Of a stretch of 64,000 bases of DNA, positions 1 through 8,553 are shown in pieces. Position numbers and translations under genes: made by a program. The notes under the pieces are model-generated. The model ran no database searches and was not told the origin of the DNA. It saw only the letters and a program-made list of their open reading frames with translations. How positions within the stretch are numbered: position 1 is the stretch's first letter; each line of letters begins with the position of its first letter. This stretch comes from Stenotrophomonas oahuensis (lineage in GTDB: Bacteria; Pseudomonadota; Gammaproteobacteria; Xanthomonadales; Xanthomonadaceae): positions 62,001-126,000 of the forward strand of contig NZ_CP115541.1 in the NCBI RefSeq assembly GCF_031834595.1, in the 5' to 3' direction.

Positions 1-481
1 TGCCCATGGCGCGGTTGCCTTCGGCATTGCGCAGCGAGGTGGTGACGCGCACGAAGTCGTCGCCATCACGCACGAACACCGTGGCCACGCCGCCGGTGGC
101 TTCAGCGAAGCGGTCCACCACGCCTTCCTGCAGGTTGAGGGTGTCCGTGCCCATCAACAAGCGGGGGGTGGCGCGTTCGCCGACGGTGACCGGCTTGGTC
201 GCGTCCACGGTGATGTCGCCTGCCGGCAGCATCGCGCGGAAGGTGCCGGCCATGCGCTCGGTGCTTTCGCTGAGGCTGCGGTCGTACAGCTCGACCGAAT
301 CGCGCATCAGGTCGGTGGAGGACTGCAGACCTGCCTCGACGCGTTGCTGGTAGCTGGTGGCAGCCTGGCGATAGATCAGCACGGCCAGGATTACAAAGGC
401 CAAGGTGGTGATCACGCCCATCAGCAGCGCAAGGCGCGCGCCGATGGAGGTTGAGAAAACGGTGGCGGCACGGGTCGTCAT
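1..481 (-). CDS. Methyl-accepting chemotaxis protein, N-terminal part (cut by window edge)
   Basis: The frame starts at ATG 481 and runs open off the left edge, giving about 160 residues. A short basic start is followed by a hydrophobic segment at about residues 16-37, then an extracytoplasmic region with YDRSLSEST and FVRDGDDFVRVTTSLRN, as in Cache-type sensor domains of chemotaxis receptors. The signalling domain is not in view. A perfect sigma-28 promoter lies 45 bases upstream, as expected for a flagellar/chemotaxis regulon gene. The ligand cannot be told from this sequence. The call rests on the TM-Cache layout plus the promoter; a Cache-containing diguanylate cyclase or kinase remains possible. 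Confidence 0.75.
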   Translation of the reverse strand, partial: MTTRAATVFSTSIGARLALLMGVITTLAFVILAVLIYRQAATSYQQRVEAGLQSSTDLMRDSVELYDRSLSESTERMAGTFRAMLPAGDITVDATKPVTVGERATPRLLMGTDTLNLQEGVVDRFAEATGGVATVFVRDGDDFVRVTTSLRNAEGNRAMG

Positions 482-525
482 CGTCGGGACTCGAAAAAGT
501 GGGTGTGAGAGATGCGTCACACTTC

Positions 526-552
526 TTATCGGCACCACTTCGGTCCGCTTTA
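526..552 (-). promoter_or_regulatory. Sigma-28 (FliA) promoter of the chemotaxis receptor gene
   Basis: On the minus strand the sequence reads TAAA, 15 bases, GCCGATAA, an exact match to the flagellar sigma-28 consensus with its standard spacing. Transcription would begin near 518, leaving a leader of about 37 bases before ATG 481. The surrounding 540-760 stretch is AT-rich compared with the rest of the window. Confidence 0.85.
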
Positions 553-775
553 CGTATTTTTCGCCAGAAATTAACGTATAGACACAAACGCTATCTTATT
601 GATTTCATTGTATTTAGATCGATATCCGCGTTCACAAACCAACCCGGTCGTTCAGAAAAGTTCGGAAATAACTAAAGATCACACCCGTGCTGCCGCCTCC
701 GGCGCTCCATCAATAAATTTATGGAAACGTTTTCTCATTTTTGAGGCATCGACCGCCTGCGTCACCCTGCCGCGC

Positions 776-805
776 TTGGCAGGCGGGCCTTCACGGCGCT
801 ACACT
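776..805 (+). promoter_or_regulatory. Sigma-70-type promoter of tRNA-Ala
   Basis: TTGGCA (776-781) and TACACT (800-805) are separated by 18 bases and lie about 40 bases before the tRNA, a good match to a housekeeping promoter. Confidence 0.6.
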
Positions 806-845
806 CCAGTCATCGCAAGGCGGTGCCTGCGAAGCAGTACTTCGT

Positions 846-921
<76 letters not shown>

Positions 922-929
922 CTATTCAA

Positions 930-953
930 GCAGCCGGGCAAGCCCGGCTCTAC
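930..953. repeat. SMAG-type REP element (single)
   Basis: A 24-base palindromic element ending in CTAC (GTAG on the other strand), with a GCCGGGC/GCCCGGC stem. The same element recurs at 1793-1816, 24350-24418 (pair), 25354-25377 and 26993-27016. It sits between the tRNA and its terminator. Confidence 0.85.
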
Positions 954-956
954 AAC

Positions 957-988
957 AGAACGCCACCTTCGGGTGGCGTTCTGCTTTT
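957..988 (+). terminator. Rho-independent terminator after tRNA-Ala
   Basis: AGAACGCCACC and its complement form an 11-bp stem with a TTCG tetraloop, followed by a T run (985-988). Confidence 0.85.
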
Positions 989-1121
989 GGGGATGGAGGT
1001 GCCGACGCCTGGGTTCGGAACACCTCCTTCGTTCAATGCTCCCGGTGCCCGAAATCTGCGATGCGCGCGGACGTGCACCGCTGCACGCGTTTGCACATGG
1101 ATGCACGCGGATGCCCGCCTT

Positions 1122-1149
1122 GGTAGCGTCGGTCGCAAGACGACGGCCG
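1122..1149. repeat. REP element, GTAGCGTCGGTCG family (single)
   Basis: This is a second REP family in the window. It starts with GTAGCGTCGGTCG and continues to GACGACGGCCG, forming an imperfect palindrome. Relatives are at 1894-2042, 3294-3319, 14020-14165, 15381-15409, about 25440 and about 25925. Confidence 0.7.
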
Positions 1150-1243
1150 ATAACGGTGATCGGCACGGCGAACGCAGAAACCTCGCCGAAGCACATCGCC
1201 ACCCCACCCTCGCATTGCCCGCCCCACCGGGCTGCTGCGCTGA

Positions 1244-1528
1244 CTACGCCTTCTCTCGCGCTTTATCCCACACAGGGATAAGCCTGACCAACCGCTCAAG
1301 CCCGGGATTGCGCTCCAACGGCGCATCAAGGTGGTCGACAAATTGCTGGAACTCGTCACCCGACAAAGTGAAGCTCACTCGATCGATGGCGTCGCCCTCC
1401 TCCGCCAATCGCATCATGTGCACCTTTCCAATCCGTCCATCCTTGAAGGCACGCACCGCCTCCAACAGTTCTGCACCCAGGTCACGTTGACCATCGCGAA
1501 TTGCCAATTCGTTTTCATTCTTCGGCAT
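1244..1528 (-). CDS. Small antitoxin-like protein (DUF1778-like C-terminus)
   Basis: This is a 94-residue protein. ATG 1528 was chosen because AGGAG lies 8 bases ahead of it; the open frame extends further upstream without a comparable ribosome site. The C-terminal half ([18 protein letters not shown], then a short Arg/Trp-containing end) resembles the tail of DUF1778-type antitoxins. The N-terminal half has [16 protein letters not shown], seen at the start of some other antitoxins. No partner toxin gene is adjacent. It is flanked by REP elements on both sides. Function is a guess from short similarity. Confidence 0.5.
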   Translation of the reverse strand: MPKNENELAIRDGQRDLGAELLEAVRAFKDGRIGKVHMMRLAEEGDAIDRVSFTLSGDEFQQFVDHLDAPLERNPGLERLVRLIPVWDKAREKA

Positions 1529-1792
1529 TGTCGAGCTCCTTCGCGTTGCGTAGCCAATGATTGCGGTATCCGCCGCTGAATCATCGCAGTTTCGGTCGGG
1601 TGTCGATTTCGACTGGCGCATGCTTCGCGCGCCATCGCGCCGCAGTTGCGACGTGACACCGAAGGCCAATGGCGACTTCCTTAAGCTTCTGTAGCTAACG
1701 ACTCCGCTTGGTAGACGGATTCAACTGGCGGGAGACCGGGCCAGACGCGACGCCTGTGCACAGTTAGCCTCTCAGGATTCGCCATGGTTCAA

Positions 1793-1816
1793 GCAGCCGG
1801 GCAAGCCCGGCTCTAC
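1793..1816. repeat. SMAG-type REP element (single)
   Basis: Same 24-base sequence as the element at 930-953. It lies in the 1670-2064 gap, which otherwise holds only the inverted REP pair that follows. Confidence 0.85.
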
Positions 1817-1893
1817 GTAACGTCACCAGCAAAACTTGCGTCGTGCGACGCTACTCGCCCCTGAAATGCGTGGCGTCGGCGGAAATTCGCCTT

Positions 1894-2042
1894 GGTAGCG
1901 TCGGTCGATAGACGACGGCCGATAACGGTGATCGGCGCGACGAACGCATCGGCGTGATCGAGATAAACGCAATTCCGTCCGGGTGCGCGACGTTAAAGCG
2001 CGGATCATTGGTATCGGTCGTCGTCTATCGACCAACGCTACC
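1894..2042. repeat. Inverted REP pair (GTAGCGTCGGTCG family)
   Basis: Two related elements in opposite orientation, at 1894-1921 and 2015-2042, enclose about 93 bases. Both have GTAG at the outer side, the layout of a REPIN. The pair fills most of the space before the 3' end of the hydrolase gene. Confidence 0.7.
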
Positions 2043-2064
2043 CAAGCAGCGCCAGCGAGCCGCG

Positions 2065-3180
2065 CTACGGCACATCCCCCGCCCGCTCGGCAATCGGCCT
2101 GACCTGCTGCACCAGCGTCAGCAGCGTCTTGCCGGGCTCTTCAATCATCAGCTCATGCGCGGACTGCTCGAACCACACCAGCTGCTTGGCCGGTGCCTCC
2201 ACCTGCGTGAACCATTCGGCTGCCAGCTCGGACGACACGTTGTAGTCGTGACGACCGAGGAACAGGAACAAAGGCGTCTTCAGCTGGTGCACGCGGCTCA
2301 TGTCCAGCGTCAGCACCTCGCTCAACAGATGCCGCGTCGAGAAGTCATTGGCCTTCCACACCTTGGCGAGGTCGTCGTCGGTGTACTCCGGTGACAAGCG
2401 GATGGCGGCGGCCTCAGCACTTCCCCCGGTCCGGTTGTGCACCATGCCGCCGTACTCGTTGAGCCACTTGCGCTGCTTGAACAGCTTCTCCAGCGGCACA
2501 GGTTCATTACCCTGCGCATATGGAGCCAGCGCCTCCAGCTCGGCGACCGCTTCGGCGTTGCCAGCGGCCTTGGCCTGCTGCAGGGTCCACACATAGCCGC
2601 GACGTTCGCTTTCCGGTGCGTTGGATATCTGGCCGATGCCTACATAGGCATGCAGCCATTCAGGGCGACGCTGCGCCAGTTCCAAACCCAGGTAGCTGCC
2701 CCAGGAATGGCCTACGACGAAGACCTTGTCCTTGCCGAACTCCTTGCGCAGCCAGGCCACCATCTCCTCGGTGTCGGCGATCATCCGTTCGCGGGTCATG
2801 GTCGGGGCGACGAGCGCTGGATCATTGGCTGCGTAAGTCTTGCCCGCACCGCGCTGGTCCCACTGCACTACCGTGAAGTATTCCTCCCAGCCGCGTTGGA
2901 AGTACCAGCTGGTCGGCATCGCCACCCAGCCGGGGCCGCCGTGGAGCATCAGCAGTACCGGATTGCGTGGGTCGTTGCCGCGAATGGAGACCCATTGGTC
3001 GATACCCCCGATGCGGACCGCTTCCAGACGTTCGATTCCGTTGTCGGCCACTACTTTGCGGATGTCGGCGACGATCTTCGTCGCCTCGGAGCGGCTGGTG
3101 GGTGCTGGTGCCTGTGCGTACGCGTTGGTGGACAGGGCCGCTGTGACGGCTAGAAACGCGACAAGAATCGGCTTGATCAA
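2065..3180 (-). CDS. Secreted alpha/beta hydrolase, proline iminopeptidase-like
   Basis: The product is 371 residues if translation starts at TTG 3180, which has GAGGGG 7 bases ahead; no ATG precedes the signal peptide, and a TTG at 3195 is the alternative. Residues 1-22 form a signal peptide ending in AYAQ. HGGPG (about 80-84) is the oxyanion motif of the prolyl iminopeptidase group, GHSWGS holds the nucleophile Ser (about 159), and GRHDYN and SAHELM near the end supply the probable Asp and His. It is probably a periplasmic hydrolase of unknown substrate. The stop TAG is followed by REP-like sequence. A hairpin covers the ribosome-binding site. Confidence 0.8.
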   Translation of the reverse strand: MIKPILVAFLAVTAALSTNAYAQAPAPTSRSEATKIVADIRKVVADNGIERLEAVRIGGIDQWVSIRGNDPRNPVLLMLHGGPGWVAMPTSWYFQRGWEEYFTVVQWDQRGAGKTYAANDPALVAPTMTRERMIADTEEMVAWLRKEFGKDKVFVVGHSWGSYLGLELAQRRPEWLHAYVGIGQISNAPESERRGYVWTLQQAKAAGNAEAVAELEALAPYAQGNEPVPLEKLFKQRKWLNEYGGMVHNRTGGSAEAAAIRLSPEYTDDDLAKVWKANDFSTRHLLSEVLTLDMSRVHQLKTPLFLFLGRHDYNVSSELAAEWFTQVEAPAKQLVWFEQSAHELMIEEPGKTLLTLVQQVRPIAERAGDVP

Positions 3181-3187
3181 CGTACTG

Positions 3188-3211
3188 CCCCTCAACAGTG
3201 TTGTTGAGGGG
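3188..3211 (-). promoter_or_regulatory. Hairpin covering the ribosome-binding site of the hydrolase gene
   Basis: CCCCTCAAC and GTTGAGGGG form a perfect 9-bp stem with a 6-base loop. In the minus-strand mRNA the 3' arm contains GAGGGG, the presumed ribosome-binding site of the TTG start at 3180. It could limit translation or be a dyad operator; neither is shown. Confidence 0.5.
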
Positions 3212-3293
3212 ATTGTGGCATGGAGGGGTGATGGCGGGTCAGTGCGCCACTTGCGGTGAAGTAGATGCGTTCGCTGCGCTGATCACCGGTATA

Positions 3294-3319
3294 GGCAGTC
3301 GTCTGTCGACGACTCTACC
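3294..3319. repeat. REP element overlapping the 3' end of a small gene
   Basis: GGCAGTCGTCTGTCGACGACTCTACC is a near-perfect palindrome of the second REP family. Its GTAG (minus strand) supplies the stop codon of the gene at 3315-3470. Confidence 0.65.
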
Positions 3320-3470
3320 GGGTGGGTTTGCTGGGGGGACGTTTGGTGTTGGCGTCATGAATCTGCTGGTCGGTCTGGGCGGGGCGGCTCTTGGCCACAT
3401 CGTCCTGCTTGCGGTCCTGCTGGGATTCCTTGACGCCTTCCTGTTTGCCGGGTTGCTTTTCGGTGGTCAT
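3315..3470 (-). CDS. Small charged hypothetical protein
   Basis: The product is 51 residues, rich in Lys, Gln, Asp and Arg, with no hydrophobic segment and probably disordered. ATG 3470 was preferred; a TTG at 3503 would add 11 residues. It lies 114 bases downstream of the effector gene on the same strand and could be its last cotranscribed gene. The stop TAG is part of a REP element. The function is not recognised and the gene may be spurious. Confidence 0.4.
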   Translation of the reverse strand: MTTEKQPGKQEGVKESQQDRKQDDVAKSRPAQTDQQIHDANTKRPPSKPTR

Positions 3471-3584
3471 GGCCTGAAGCACTACGTTGGGGGTTGAGGG
3501 CAACGTAGCGCCTGCCGCGTCAGGCCTGGATGAACATCGACCTATTGCTCAAGAACCAGAGAACGCCTGATCCCAACATCTCCG

Positions 3585-6500
3585 TCATCCGCCACCACCA
3601 CCGCCTCCGCCACCACCCATGACTATCGTTCTGACGTGCTCTTCATTGATCCGCTCCATATCCTGCTGGCGCTGCAAGGTGGCCTGCTGCTCCTGCTGGG
3701 CGTCGCGCTCCAGCAGCACATCCAACCGCTGCAAGGTTTCTTCGTGCGGCGTCTGCAACGCCTCTGCGGTGGGCATCGCTGCGCGGCGGTGGGCGGGGTT
3801 GTCCAATTCGCCCTGGACCACGAACACGTAGTATCCCGCCCCCTTGTCACCTACGGGGTTGCTCAGCACCACATGGTCCACGCGCTCCAGACCGCGCTCC
3901 TTCGCCAGCACCATCAGGCTCTCGGTCAGGCGTTCGCTGGTGTCGTCGTAGCCACGGCCCAAGCTTTCATCCAGTTTTTCCACTTGTTCGCGGACTTGGC
4001 GGTACAGGGGATGGGCGGGGTGCTGCGGGTCGCTGGGTTCCAGCCGAGCTGGAGCGGCAGGCTCTGCAGGTTCTGCCGGTGTTATCGGCTCTGCCGGTTC
4101 TGCTGTGACGGGGGCACGCTCAGCAGGTGATGCCTGCACCTCGCTCGCGCCGTGCACTGGCTGCGTTGGCGGCTGGATTTGCTGCTCCGGGGCTTCGAAG
4201 ATCGGCAACTGGGATGCGAGCAGCATGGGGTGATCGTCGTTGCCCACACTGTCAGGTGCGTCTGGCACGATGGCAGGCGGCACAGCGTCGAGGATCCGCG
4301 CCTCCGGAAGCCCGCTCACCGGTGCGGCGGCCTGCGGGGTGGTGGCCTCGCTGGGATGGAGGATTGGGGCCGGAGCAGACTCTGAGCTTGGCTCGACCCT
4401 GCGTGATGGATCGGGGATCTCAGCGGGCGTAGGTGCACTCGGCTCGACTTGATGGCCGGCAACTGGCTCACGCTCGCTTGGGGGGTGCTGTACGGCGGCG
4501 GCTTCCTGCTGCGCGCGAGCTTCTTCTGCGCGAGCGTCGGTGTGTTCGCGCTGCTGGAGCTGATCTTGTGCGTTGTCGCGCGGGTCGGGGTTGTTCAGCC
4601 ACGCAGGGCGTGGCTCTACGACCGGAATGGTTGGTGCTGGCAAAACTGGCTCAGGATTGGCCGTAGAGCCACGCCCTGCGTGGCTGAACTGCTCGGACAC
4701 CTGAATCGCATCCGTATGCGCCCCCACCTCCCGGACATTCACCTGCACGGCGGCCAACATAGCCACCTGCTCCGCCTGCTCAAGCGACAGCCCCTGCCGG
4801 TTGGCTTCGCGCAGGGCCTGCTCATGCGCTTCCGCCTGCTGCGGCGTCAACGCCTTAATGCTCAACTCCGGCGCATTCTGGATCGGGCGCTCCTGCTGCG
4901 GCCCCTGCAGATCCTGATACGCCTTCTGCAGGTCCGCTGGGGTGGTCACCGCAACCTGACGCGCAATGCCATCCGCGCCGGTCTGGTAATGAATCATGCC
5001 AGCGCGGAAATCCAGCAGCCCCAGTTCGCTGCGCTGCGGCTCACCCACGGTGGGCCCGGAGATGCCATGGGCCTGCAGCGTGCGGGATGTTGCCAGCTCA
5101 ATGGCCGGCAACCATTCCTGCGGCACGCGCACGTCGTAGGACTGGTAGCGATGCAAAATCTCGTTCTGGTTCTCCTGCGCGGCCGTCGGCGGCGGCAGCG
5201 CCTGCAGCTGCGCCAGCATCTGCTGGTCCTGCTCCATCACCGGCTGGCGCAGGGAACGAGTCAACTCCAGTTCCAGCGCCATATTGCCGGCCGCAAGCGC
5301 GCCCTCATGTGACCACACACCAGAAGCATCGCGGTAATACAGGTTGTTGTCCGAACCGCGAACGGCATCCGGTTGGGCGCGTGCCATCAGCACCGCGTCC
5401 GGATACTGCGGAACAAACCTGCCGGACCTCAGAGCGGCATGGTCCTGGATGTAAGCGGCCGCCACCGCCTCCCGGCCATTTGCGATGTTGCTTTCAATCC
5501 GGCCCAACGCTTCCTGGTTCAGTTCCCTAGCGCGCTCCAGCGAGGCGACTTCAGACGTGTAGACGCCTCGGTCATTGACTCCGGTTACACCGGTCTTGAC
5601 CACCCGCACCCATTGCTCGCTATTGGGCTCCCGGTGCCAGTTGGGGTTGTCCAGGCCATGCTGGTCGCCGGCCTTGGCCGGCAGGCTGAACGGGTTCTGC
5701 GGCGCAGGCACCTTGCCCAGCGCCAGCTCCACCGCCTTGGCGCTGGCTTTAGCATTGAGCTCGCAAGCCTTTTCATAGCTGGCCCCGATCTTCTGCTCGA
5801 CCGGATTGCCGATGCCGTCCGTGCGCCGCTCCAGCTCCCCGTCGCGCACCCAGTTGCGGCCGTTGAACTCCCACGCCACACCGTCCTTGTCCTTCTGATG
5901 AAAAACGGCGCGGTTATCCAGCAGATCCGCGCCATGCTCGAAGGACTTGGCCACGAACAACGCATCCAACGCCACCAGCGTGACCGGCGCAAAGCCGGAG
6001 GTGCCGACCAGTGCGGCCATGCCGGCACCCCCCAGCCAGCCGCCGCCATTGCGGGCGACCGCATGATTGAACTCGGACTGGGCCGCTGCCGCGTTGCCCT
6101 CTCCCAACAGTTCGCCGGCGCGTCGAGCGGTGATGATGGCGTCGGCACCGGTGCCGGCTAGCCCACCTACCCGCGCCAGGCGGCCGACGGAGGCCTCGCC
6201 GAGGAGCATGTCCATGGTGGCGAAGCCTTGCTGGCTGCGGGGGACGCGCAGGCGGTAGCCGGCCTCTTCGCCGAGGGTGCGCTCGACCGTGCGAATGCCC
6301 TCCTCGGAAAGAACCATGCGCCCGTCGTGATGCGCATTGCTGATAGCAAGAGATAGCCCGGTACGCTGACGTTGAAGGTCCCCGCCCTTGGTCAAGTTTC
6401 GATCCGAACCGTCCAGGTACTCCAGTGTTGTAACCACTCGCGGCTCGTTTTTAACAATAGCGAGCCAGCCATGATCAATTTCAGCTAGTCCCTGGTGAGC

Positions 6501-6962
6501 CAACATCTGCGGAGACGAGTGAGGACTGTACTCCGCAGAATGCAAGAAGAAGCTCTGTGTGACCGGCCTGATGTCGTTTGCAACAAGTCCCAGCGGAGCG
6601 TTTGTGTACAAATCGCCGTTGACCAGGCCAATCTTCATGGTGTCGCGCAGATGATTCACTTGCTGTGCGATACGCCCTAGGGCTTCAGGGTCACCAGCCA
6701 ACGCCGCTCGACCATCGCGCGTAGCTGACAATTTCCTCAGGTGCAAATCAACCCCTTGGAAGTAGTCCTTTATGGGACCGCCGCTATGGGGAGAAACCCC
6801 CAGCTTCTCCGCCAGAGCTTTGTCGTACGGCATGAAGATGCGGTTCCCGAACGCATCCTTATCAATCAGCTTCGCTTTCACCAGCGCACGCAGAAGCGGT
6901 CTATCGAATGTCTGCTGTTCGATAACGTGGTGATCCTGAAAAAGGGGTCCCTTCGGTGACAT
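3585..6962 (-). CDS. Putative type IV secretion effector: N-terminal AHH/HNH-like nuclease, C-terminal XVIPCD
   Basis: The product is 1125 residues from ATG 6962, which follows an AGGGAAG site; a TTG at 7016 would overlap the preceding gene. Residues 8-75 match the AHH branch of HNH/EndoVII nucleases found in bacterial toxins: DHHVIEQQTF, then DAFGNRIFMPYD, then PHSGGPIKDY, giving the HH pair, the Asn and the later His. The middle is mixed, with a glycine-rich hydrophobic stretch (about 270-340) and a Pro/Ala/Glu-rich linker (about 740-970). Residues about 975-1085 match the Xanthomonas VirD4-interacting domain (DPQHPAHPLYRQ, RVDHVVLS, FVVQGELDNPAH), the signal for the antibacterial type IV system. 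The protein ends in ten glycines. Eight immunity-like genes precede it on the same strand; the nearest ends 26 bases before the start. No secretion genes are in the window. Nuclease activity and target are inferred. Confidence 0.82.
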   Translation of the reverse strand: MSPKGPLFQDHHVIEQQTFDRPLLRALVKAKLIDKDAFGNRIFMPYDKALAEKLGVSPHSGGPIKDYFQGVDLHLRKLSATRDGRAALAGDPEALGRIAQQVNHLRDTMKIGLVNGDLYTNAPLGLVANDIRPVTQSFFLHSAEYSPHSSPQMLAHQGLAEIDHGWLAIVKNEPRVVTTLEYLDGSDRNLTKGGDLQRQRTGLSLAISNAHHDGRMVLSEEGIRTVERTLGEEAGYRLRVPRSQQGFATMDMLLGEASVGRLARVGGLAGTGADAIITARRAGELLGEGNAAAAQSEFNHAVARNGGGWLGGAGMAALVGTSGFAPVTLVALDALFVAKSFEHGADLLDNRAVFHQKDKDGVAWEFNGRNWVRDGELERRTDGIGNPVEQKIGASYEKACELNAKASAKAVELALGKVPAPQNPFSLPAKAGDQHGLDNPNWHREPNSEQWVRVVKTGVTGVNDRGVYTSEVASLERARELNQEALGRIESNIANGREAVAAAYIQDHAALRSGRFVPQYPDAVLMARAQPDAVRGSDNNLYYRDASGVWSHEGALAAGNMALELELTRSLRQPVMEQDQQMLAQLQALPPPTAAQENQNEILHRYQSYDVRVPQEWLPAIELATSRTLQAHGISGPTVGEPQRSELGLLDFRAGMIHYQTGADGIARQVAVTTPADLQKAYQDLQGPQQERPIQNAPELSIKALTPQQAEAHEQALREANRQGLSLEQAEQVAMLAAVQVNVREVGAHTDAIQVSEQFSHAGRGSTANPEPVLPAPTIPVVEPRPAWLNNPDPRDNAQDQLQQREHTDARAEEARAQQEAAAVQHPPSEREPVAGHQVEPSAPTPAEIPDPSRRVEPSSESAPAPILHPSEATTPQAAAPVSGLPEARILDAVPPAIVPDAPDSVGNDDHPMLLASQLPIFEAPEQQIQPPTQPVHGASEVQASPAERAPVTAEPAEPITPAEPAEPAAPARLEPSDPQHPAHPLYRQVREQVEKLDESLGRGYDDTSERLTESLMVLAKERGLERVDHVVLSNPVGDKGAGYYVFVVQGELDNPAHRRAAMPTAEALQTPHEETLQRLDVLLERDAQQEQQATLQRQQDMERINEEHVRTIVMGGGGGGGGGG
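4594..4688. repeat. REPIN inside the effector coding sequence
   Basis: Two perfect 27-base inverted copies (4594-4620 and 4662-4688) are separated by 41 bases, each ending in GTAG on its inner side. The stem is the AGCCACGCCCTGCGTGGCT type also seen at 33234-33300. The element is translated in frame as effector residues 759-790, inside the Pro-rich linker (SHAGRGSTANPEP and VVEPRPAWLNN). Confidence 0.9.
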
Positions 6963-6988
6963 TACTTCCCTGATCCTTCCATGTCTGG

Positions 6989-7633
6989 TCAGATGTCCGC
7001 TGCGTCGGTTAGCCAAACACCTCGAGAACGGCCCTCAACACCCATCCCGGCTGCTATGACCGCATCGCGAAGCGCACGATCACAGATCACGAGGTCGCCC
7101 GAGTATGGAAGGATGAAGACGTGGGAATCGTCCACCACGTCCTTACGGAACCTGAGACTCGCGCCGCCAAGCAAGTTGTAGAACTTTCCTTCGGGGAATT
7201 CATCACTATGCTCAACGGTCAACCTGGACGCGCTTTCGTCGAGCGCATCCAAAGTGCGGACTACGTCACATAGGTGGTAGCGCGGGCCCTCACTTCCGTC
7301 AGGCAATCTGTACTCGCACTCCACGAACTCAAACCCGCTGGGATCCACGGATTGGAAAACCTGTTTAAGGCGGTCAGACACGAGCCAGTAGCCGCTCATA
7401 CCATCCTCCATATCCTCTGGAGCGTGGCCAAGCTTCGGCACATACTGAAGGATCGGCGTCTCGTGCATCGGGGGGAACCCTCCCCCCTCAGGTCTCAAGA
7501 TCAGCCTAGGAGGAGTACGAAGACGGTCCTCGTTGACAAATTCAACCCCTAAGCCCTTTCCACCTCGGGTGACGTCTGGCCTAAGCAGGTAGTACTCACC
7601 CGGCTGACCCGCTTGCAACTTATGATCTGACAT
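6989..7633 (-). CDS. Imm11/DUF1629-like immunity protein, copy 8 (next to effector)
   Basis: The product is 214 residues; ATG 7633 has GAGGTG 8 bases ahead. It belongs to the family repeated eight times here: YYLLRPD near the start, RLILRPEGGGFP, MEDGMSGYWLVSDRLK, YHLCDVVRTLDALDES, GKFYNLLGG, ILPYSGDLVICD and GVWLTDAADI at the end. This fits the Imm11 (DUF1629) immunity fold from polymorphic toxin systems. There is no signal peptide, so it acts in the cytoplasm, where a nuclease would have to be neutralised. It ends 26 bases before the effector start and is the best candidate for the cognate inhibitor. The gap of 254 bases on its 5' side holds a leader shared with other copies. Confidence 0.75.
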   Translation of the reverse strand: MSDHKLQAGQPGEYYLLRPDVTRGGKGLGVEFVNEDRLRTPPRLILRPEGGGFPPMHETPILQYVPKLGHAPEDMEDGMSGYWLVSDRLKQVFQSVDPSGFEFVECEYRLPDGSEGPRYHLCDVVRTLDALDESASRLTVEHSDEFPEGKFYNLLGGASLRFRKDVVDDSHVFILPYSGDLVICDRALRDAVIAAGMGVEGRSRGVWLTDAADI

Positions 7634-7887
7634 GAATGTGGCACCTCAATTCCGTTTGTGCAAAAGTATCAACTACGATGGAGGCAAGGATAGCGGTACC
7701 TGTATGGAGCTCAAGTACCACCACCGTGCCATGCTCCATACCCACTGACTATCAGATTGATCCGAGATCCAGGCTCAACTCAAAATTCCCTGAGCATGCG
7801 CCTCGCAGTTTTTCCTTCTGGATCAACCATGAACCACAGTTCGAGACCTGCTCGAGCCATCAGATGCCGGCGGAGTCGCATCGCCAG

Positions 7888-8523
7888 TCAGAAGTTCACA
7901 AGATCCTCGAACCACAGTCCGTTCGACAGAGCACCATCGATGATGCCGGCCCTCTCCACTGCGGACTTGAATCTCGCATCACAGAAGACCAGGCCACTAA
8001 AGGGAAGCCTGAACACGTGAGCATCTCCAAGAACCTCCTTCCTGAAGGAAAGTTGGATGTTTCCAAGCAGGTTGTAGTACTTCCCCCCAACGAACTCATC
8101 GCTGCGTTCAATCTCGAGCGTTGACGCTTCCTCATCGAGCGCATCCAGTTCCCGAACGAAGTCGCACAGGAAACGCCGCTCGCCAACCGATCCGTCAGCC
8201 AGGCGATAGTCAGCTTCCACGAACTCGAACGCGCTGGCATCCACCGCCATCATGACATTGCGCAGCCTTTCCGAGACGAGCCAATACCCGCTGAATCCGC
8301 CTTCCAGGTCTTGGGGAAGCGCTCCTTGCTTCGGGCTGTAGACCAGTCGAGGAGTTTGGGCAAGTTCTGGAAAGCCGCCAGCGTCAGGCCTTAGAATCCG
8401 ACGCGGTGGAGTCAGAAGCTCCTTGCGATTCTCAAAGACGACGCCGTGTCCGGCACCGCCTCGACGGGCATCAGGTTGAAGCATGAAGTACTGCCCGGCT
8501 GCGGGTGCATTCTTTGAATCCAT
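7888..8523 (-). CDS. Imm11/DUF1629-like immunity protein, copy 7
   Basis: The product is 211 residues from ATG 8523, with AAGGAG 9 bases ahead. It shares the family core: RRGGAGHG, LEGGFSGYWLVSERL, FLCDFVRELDALDEE, GGKYYNLLG, AHVFRLPFSGLVFCD and GLWFEDLVNF. It departs from copy 8 mostly in the N-terminal third and the last 30 residues. The start lies 30 bases after the stop of copy 6, so translation may be coupled. Being cytoplasmic and a paralogue of its neighbours, it is best read as an immunity variant, either for a related effector of other strains or as a spare. The partner is unknown. Confidence 0.72.
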   Translation of the reverse strand: MDSKNAPAAGQYFMLQPDARRGGAGHGVVFENRKELLTPPRRILRPDAGGFPELAQTPRLVYSPKQGALPQDLEGGFSGYWLVSERLRNVMMAVDASAFEFVEADYRLADGSVGERRFLCDFVRELDALDEEASTLEIERSDEFVGGKYYNLLGNIQLSFRKEVLGDAHVFRLPFSGLVFCDARFKSAVERAGIIDGALSNGLWFEDLVNF

Positions 8524-8553
8524 ACTGGGTTGCTCCTTTGAGACGCTGGCGCC

